This document shows positions 13,559 through 14,826 of a stretch of 14,826 nt of DNA, one piece after another (positions within the stretch are counted from its first letter, which is position 1; each line of letters starts with the position of its first letter). Origin of the DNA: Thiomonas sp. (GTDB taxonomy: Bacteria > Pseudomonadota > Gammaproteobacteria > Burkholderiales > Burkholderiaceae_C). The stretch is taken from positions 1 to 14,826 of the forward strand of contig JAQTVS010000031.1 in NCBI GenBank assembly GCA_028706735.1, written 5' to 3'. The translations under genes and the position numbers were made by a program. The notes below the pieces were generated by a model, which was not told the origin of the DNA, made no database searches, and was given only the letters and a program-made list of their open reading frames with translations.

Positions 13559-14770
13559 ATGACGCCCGCCGAGCGCCGTGCCAGCGGTACGCTCGCTTCG
13601 ATCTACGGCCTGCGCATGCTCGGGCTGTTTTTCATCCTGCCGGTGTTTGCCATCTATGCCGAGCACCTGCCGCACGGCCACGATAAATTCCTCGTCGGCC
13701 TGGCGCTGGGCATCTACGGGCTGACGCAAGCGGTGCTGCAAATCCCCTTCGGCGTGGCCAGCGACCGCTTCGGGCGCAAGCCGGTGATGGTGTTCGGACT
13801 GCTGATCTTCGCCATCGGCTCATTCGTCGCGGGAGCGAGCGACAACCTCTATCTCATCATCATCGGCCGCGCCATTCAGGGCGCCGGCGCCATTTCGGCG
13901 GCCATTTCGGCCATGATCGCCGACTCCACCCGCGACCAGCACCGCACCAAGGCCATGGCCATGGTGGGCATGACCATCGGCTTTTCCTTCGTCCTCTCGC
14001 TAGTGCTTGGCCCGCCCATCTATCACGCCATCTCCGTGCCCGGCATGTTCGACCTCACCGGCATTCTTGCGCTCGTGGCCATTGGCGTGGTCATCTGGGT
14101 CGTGCCCAACGTGCCCATGACCACGCATTCAGAAGAGGTGCAGGGCCACTGGGCCAAGGCGGTGTTCACCCCGGCACTGCTCAAGCTCGACTTCTCGATC
14201 TTCGTCGTCAACTTCCTGCAGGTGAGCATGTTCGTGGTGGTGCCGGTGGCGCTGGTGAAATACACCGGCATTCCCCTGCTCCACCACTGGATGGTCTATC
14301 TGCCCGTCACGCTGATTTCGTTCGCCGTGTCCATTCCCGGCATCATCTACGCCGAAAAGTACGGCTATATGAAACCCGTGTTCGTCGGCGGCGTGGCGCT
14401 GCTGGTGCTCACCATGCTGGGCTTTGCTGCGGGCTACAAAAACCCCGTCGCGCTGATCGCCGCGCTGTTCTTCTTCTTCCTCTCTTTCAACCTGATGGAA
14501 GCCCTTCTGCCCTCGCTGGTGTCGCGCACCGCGCCTGCCAAGCGCAAAGGCCTGGCAATGGGCGTGTACAACACGGGGCAATCACTCGGCTTGTTTGCCG
14601 GTGGCGCTGTTGGCGGCTGGCTGTCGCAATACAGCAGCGAAGATGTGTTTTTCGTCGCCGCCGCCCTCGCCGCGCTGTGGCTGCTGGTGTCCTTCACCAT
14701 CCAGCCCCCGCCCAAGCGCCACAAACCTGCCGAGGCCGACGCCGCCACCGCGCAACCGCAGAACGCCTGA
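13559..14770 (+). CDS. Major facilitator superfamily transporter, YajR-like drug/H+ antiporter type
   Basis: This inner-membrane secondary transporter of about 403 residues has around 12 hydrophobic helices. Motif A is GVASDRFGRKPVMVFG (65-80), between helices 2 and 3, with the usual Asp, Arg and GRK residues. A motif-B-like stretch, IGRAIQGAGAISAAISAM, lies at 102-119. The second half has a weaker motif-A equivalent (AEKYGYMKPV) and a C-terminal motif GVYNTGQSLGLFAGGAVGG (335-353). The substrate is unknown. The sequence resembles the YajR/efflux branch but lacks YajR's extra C-terminal soluble domain. The ATG at 13559 is preferred because AAGGA lies 4 nt upstream and the first helix follows directly. 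An ATG at 13508 would add 17 residues. Divergence from uvrA matches Burkholderiales, where ssb often comes next. No ssb start is seen before the window ends. Confidence 0.93.
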   Translation: MTPAERRASGTLASIYGLRMLGLFFILPVFAIYAEHLPHGHDKFLVGLALGIYGLTQAVLQIPFGVASDRFGRKPVMVFGLLIFAIGSFVAGASDNLYLIIIGRAIQGAGAISAAISAMIADSTRDQHRTKAMAMVGMTIGFSFVLSLVLGPPIYHAISVPGMFDLTGILALVAIGVVIWVVPNVPMTTHSEEVQGHWAKAVFTPALLKLDFSIFVVNFLQVSMFVVVPVALVKYTGIPLLHHWMVYLPVTLISFAVSIPGIIYAEKYGYMKPVFVGGVALLVLTMLGFAAGYKNPVALIAALFFFFLSFNLMEALLPSLVSRTAPAKRKGLAMGVYNTGQSLGLFAGGAVGGWLSQYSSEDVFFVAAALAALWLLVSFTIQPPPKRHKPAEADAATAQPQNA

Positions 14771-14790
14771 AAACTCGGTTCCGCACACGC

Positions 14791-14808
14791 CGGCCGCCCG
14801 GGTGGCCG
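14791..14808 (+). terminator. GC-rich hairpin after the MFS gene, possible weak terminator
   Basis: CGGCCGC, a CCGG loop and GTGGCCG form a 7-bp stem (one G-U pair) 20 bp after the MFS stop. No T-tract follows, so a Rho-independent role is doubtful. The rest of the tail to the window end shows no supported gene. An ATG at 14820 has no ribosome binding site and only two codons. Confidence 0.3.
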
Positions 14809-14826
14809 TGGCTGGCGTTATGCTTG

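Noticed and set aside
14820..14826. Possible start of the next gene (ssb would be expected)
   Set aside because: The ATG is followed by CTTG, not an ssb-like start, has no ribosome binding site, and the window ends after two codons.

Overview
This GC-rich window carries densely packed housekeeping genes and looks chromosomal. The protein sequences and gene order (argC-erpA-anmK-M23 peptidase-tyrS in one block, uvrA divergent from an MFS transporter in another) point to a betaproteobacterium of the order Burkholderiales, possibly Thiomonas-like. The genus is a guess from sequence feel, not something the window proves. I see no tRNA or rRNA gene, CRISPR array, prophage or intact insertion sequence.

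Layout. 1-2576 (minus): yajC, secD and the first 38 codons of secF, the accessory module of the Sec translocase, with a strong intrinsic terminator placed between yajC and secD. 2577-2757: a divergent intergenic region with a 32-bp imperfect dyad. 2758-4340 (plus): argC (arginine biosynthesis), then erpA (A-type Fe-S carrier) closed by a textbook terminator. 4362-8284 (minus): an overlapping three-gene unit, two paralogous membrane-anchored M23/LytM proteins followed by anmK, joining peptidoglycan cleavage to recycling of anhydro-N-acetylmuramic acid. 8285-8587: a 303-bp divergent region with hairpins and a candidate tyrS promoter. 8588-9823 (plus): tyrS. 9824-10063: an unusually structured convergent gap, with a 31-bp near-perfect hairpin followed by a roughly 180-bp imperfect palindrome. 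10064-13245 (minus): uvrA followed by a small GlsB/YeaQ-type membrane protein. 13246-13558: a divergent promoter region. 13559-14770 (plus): an MFS transporter.

The genes themselves are ordinary and mostly intact. The points worth a second look are: the long palindrome between tyrS and the GlsB-like gene; the terminator inside yajC-secDF; the upstream M23 paralogue, whose HxH zinc motif reads HxY while the downstream paralogue keeps a complete site; the dyad between yajC and argC; and a 14-bp motif shared by two intergenic regions. I found nothing that amounts to a new multi-gene system.
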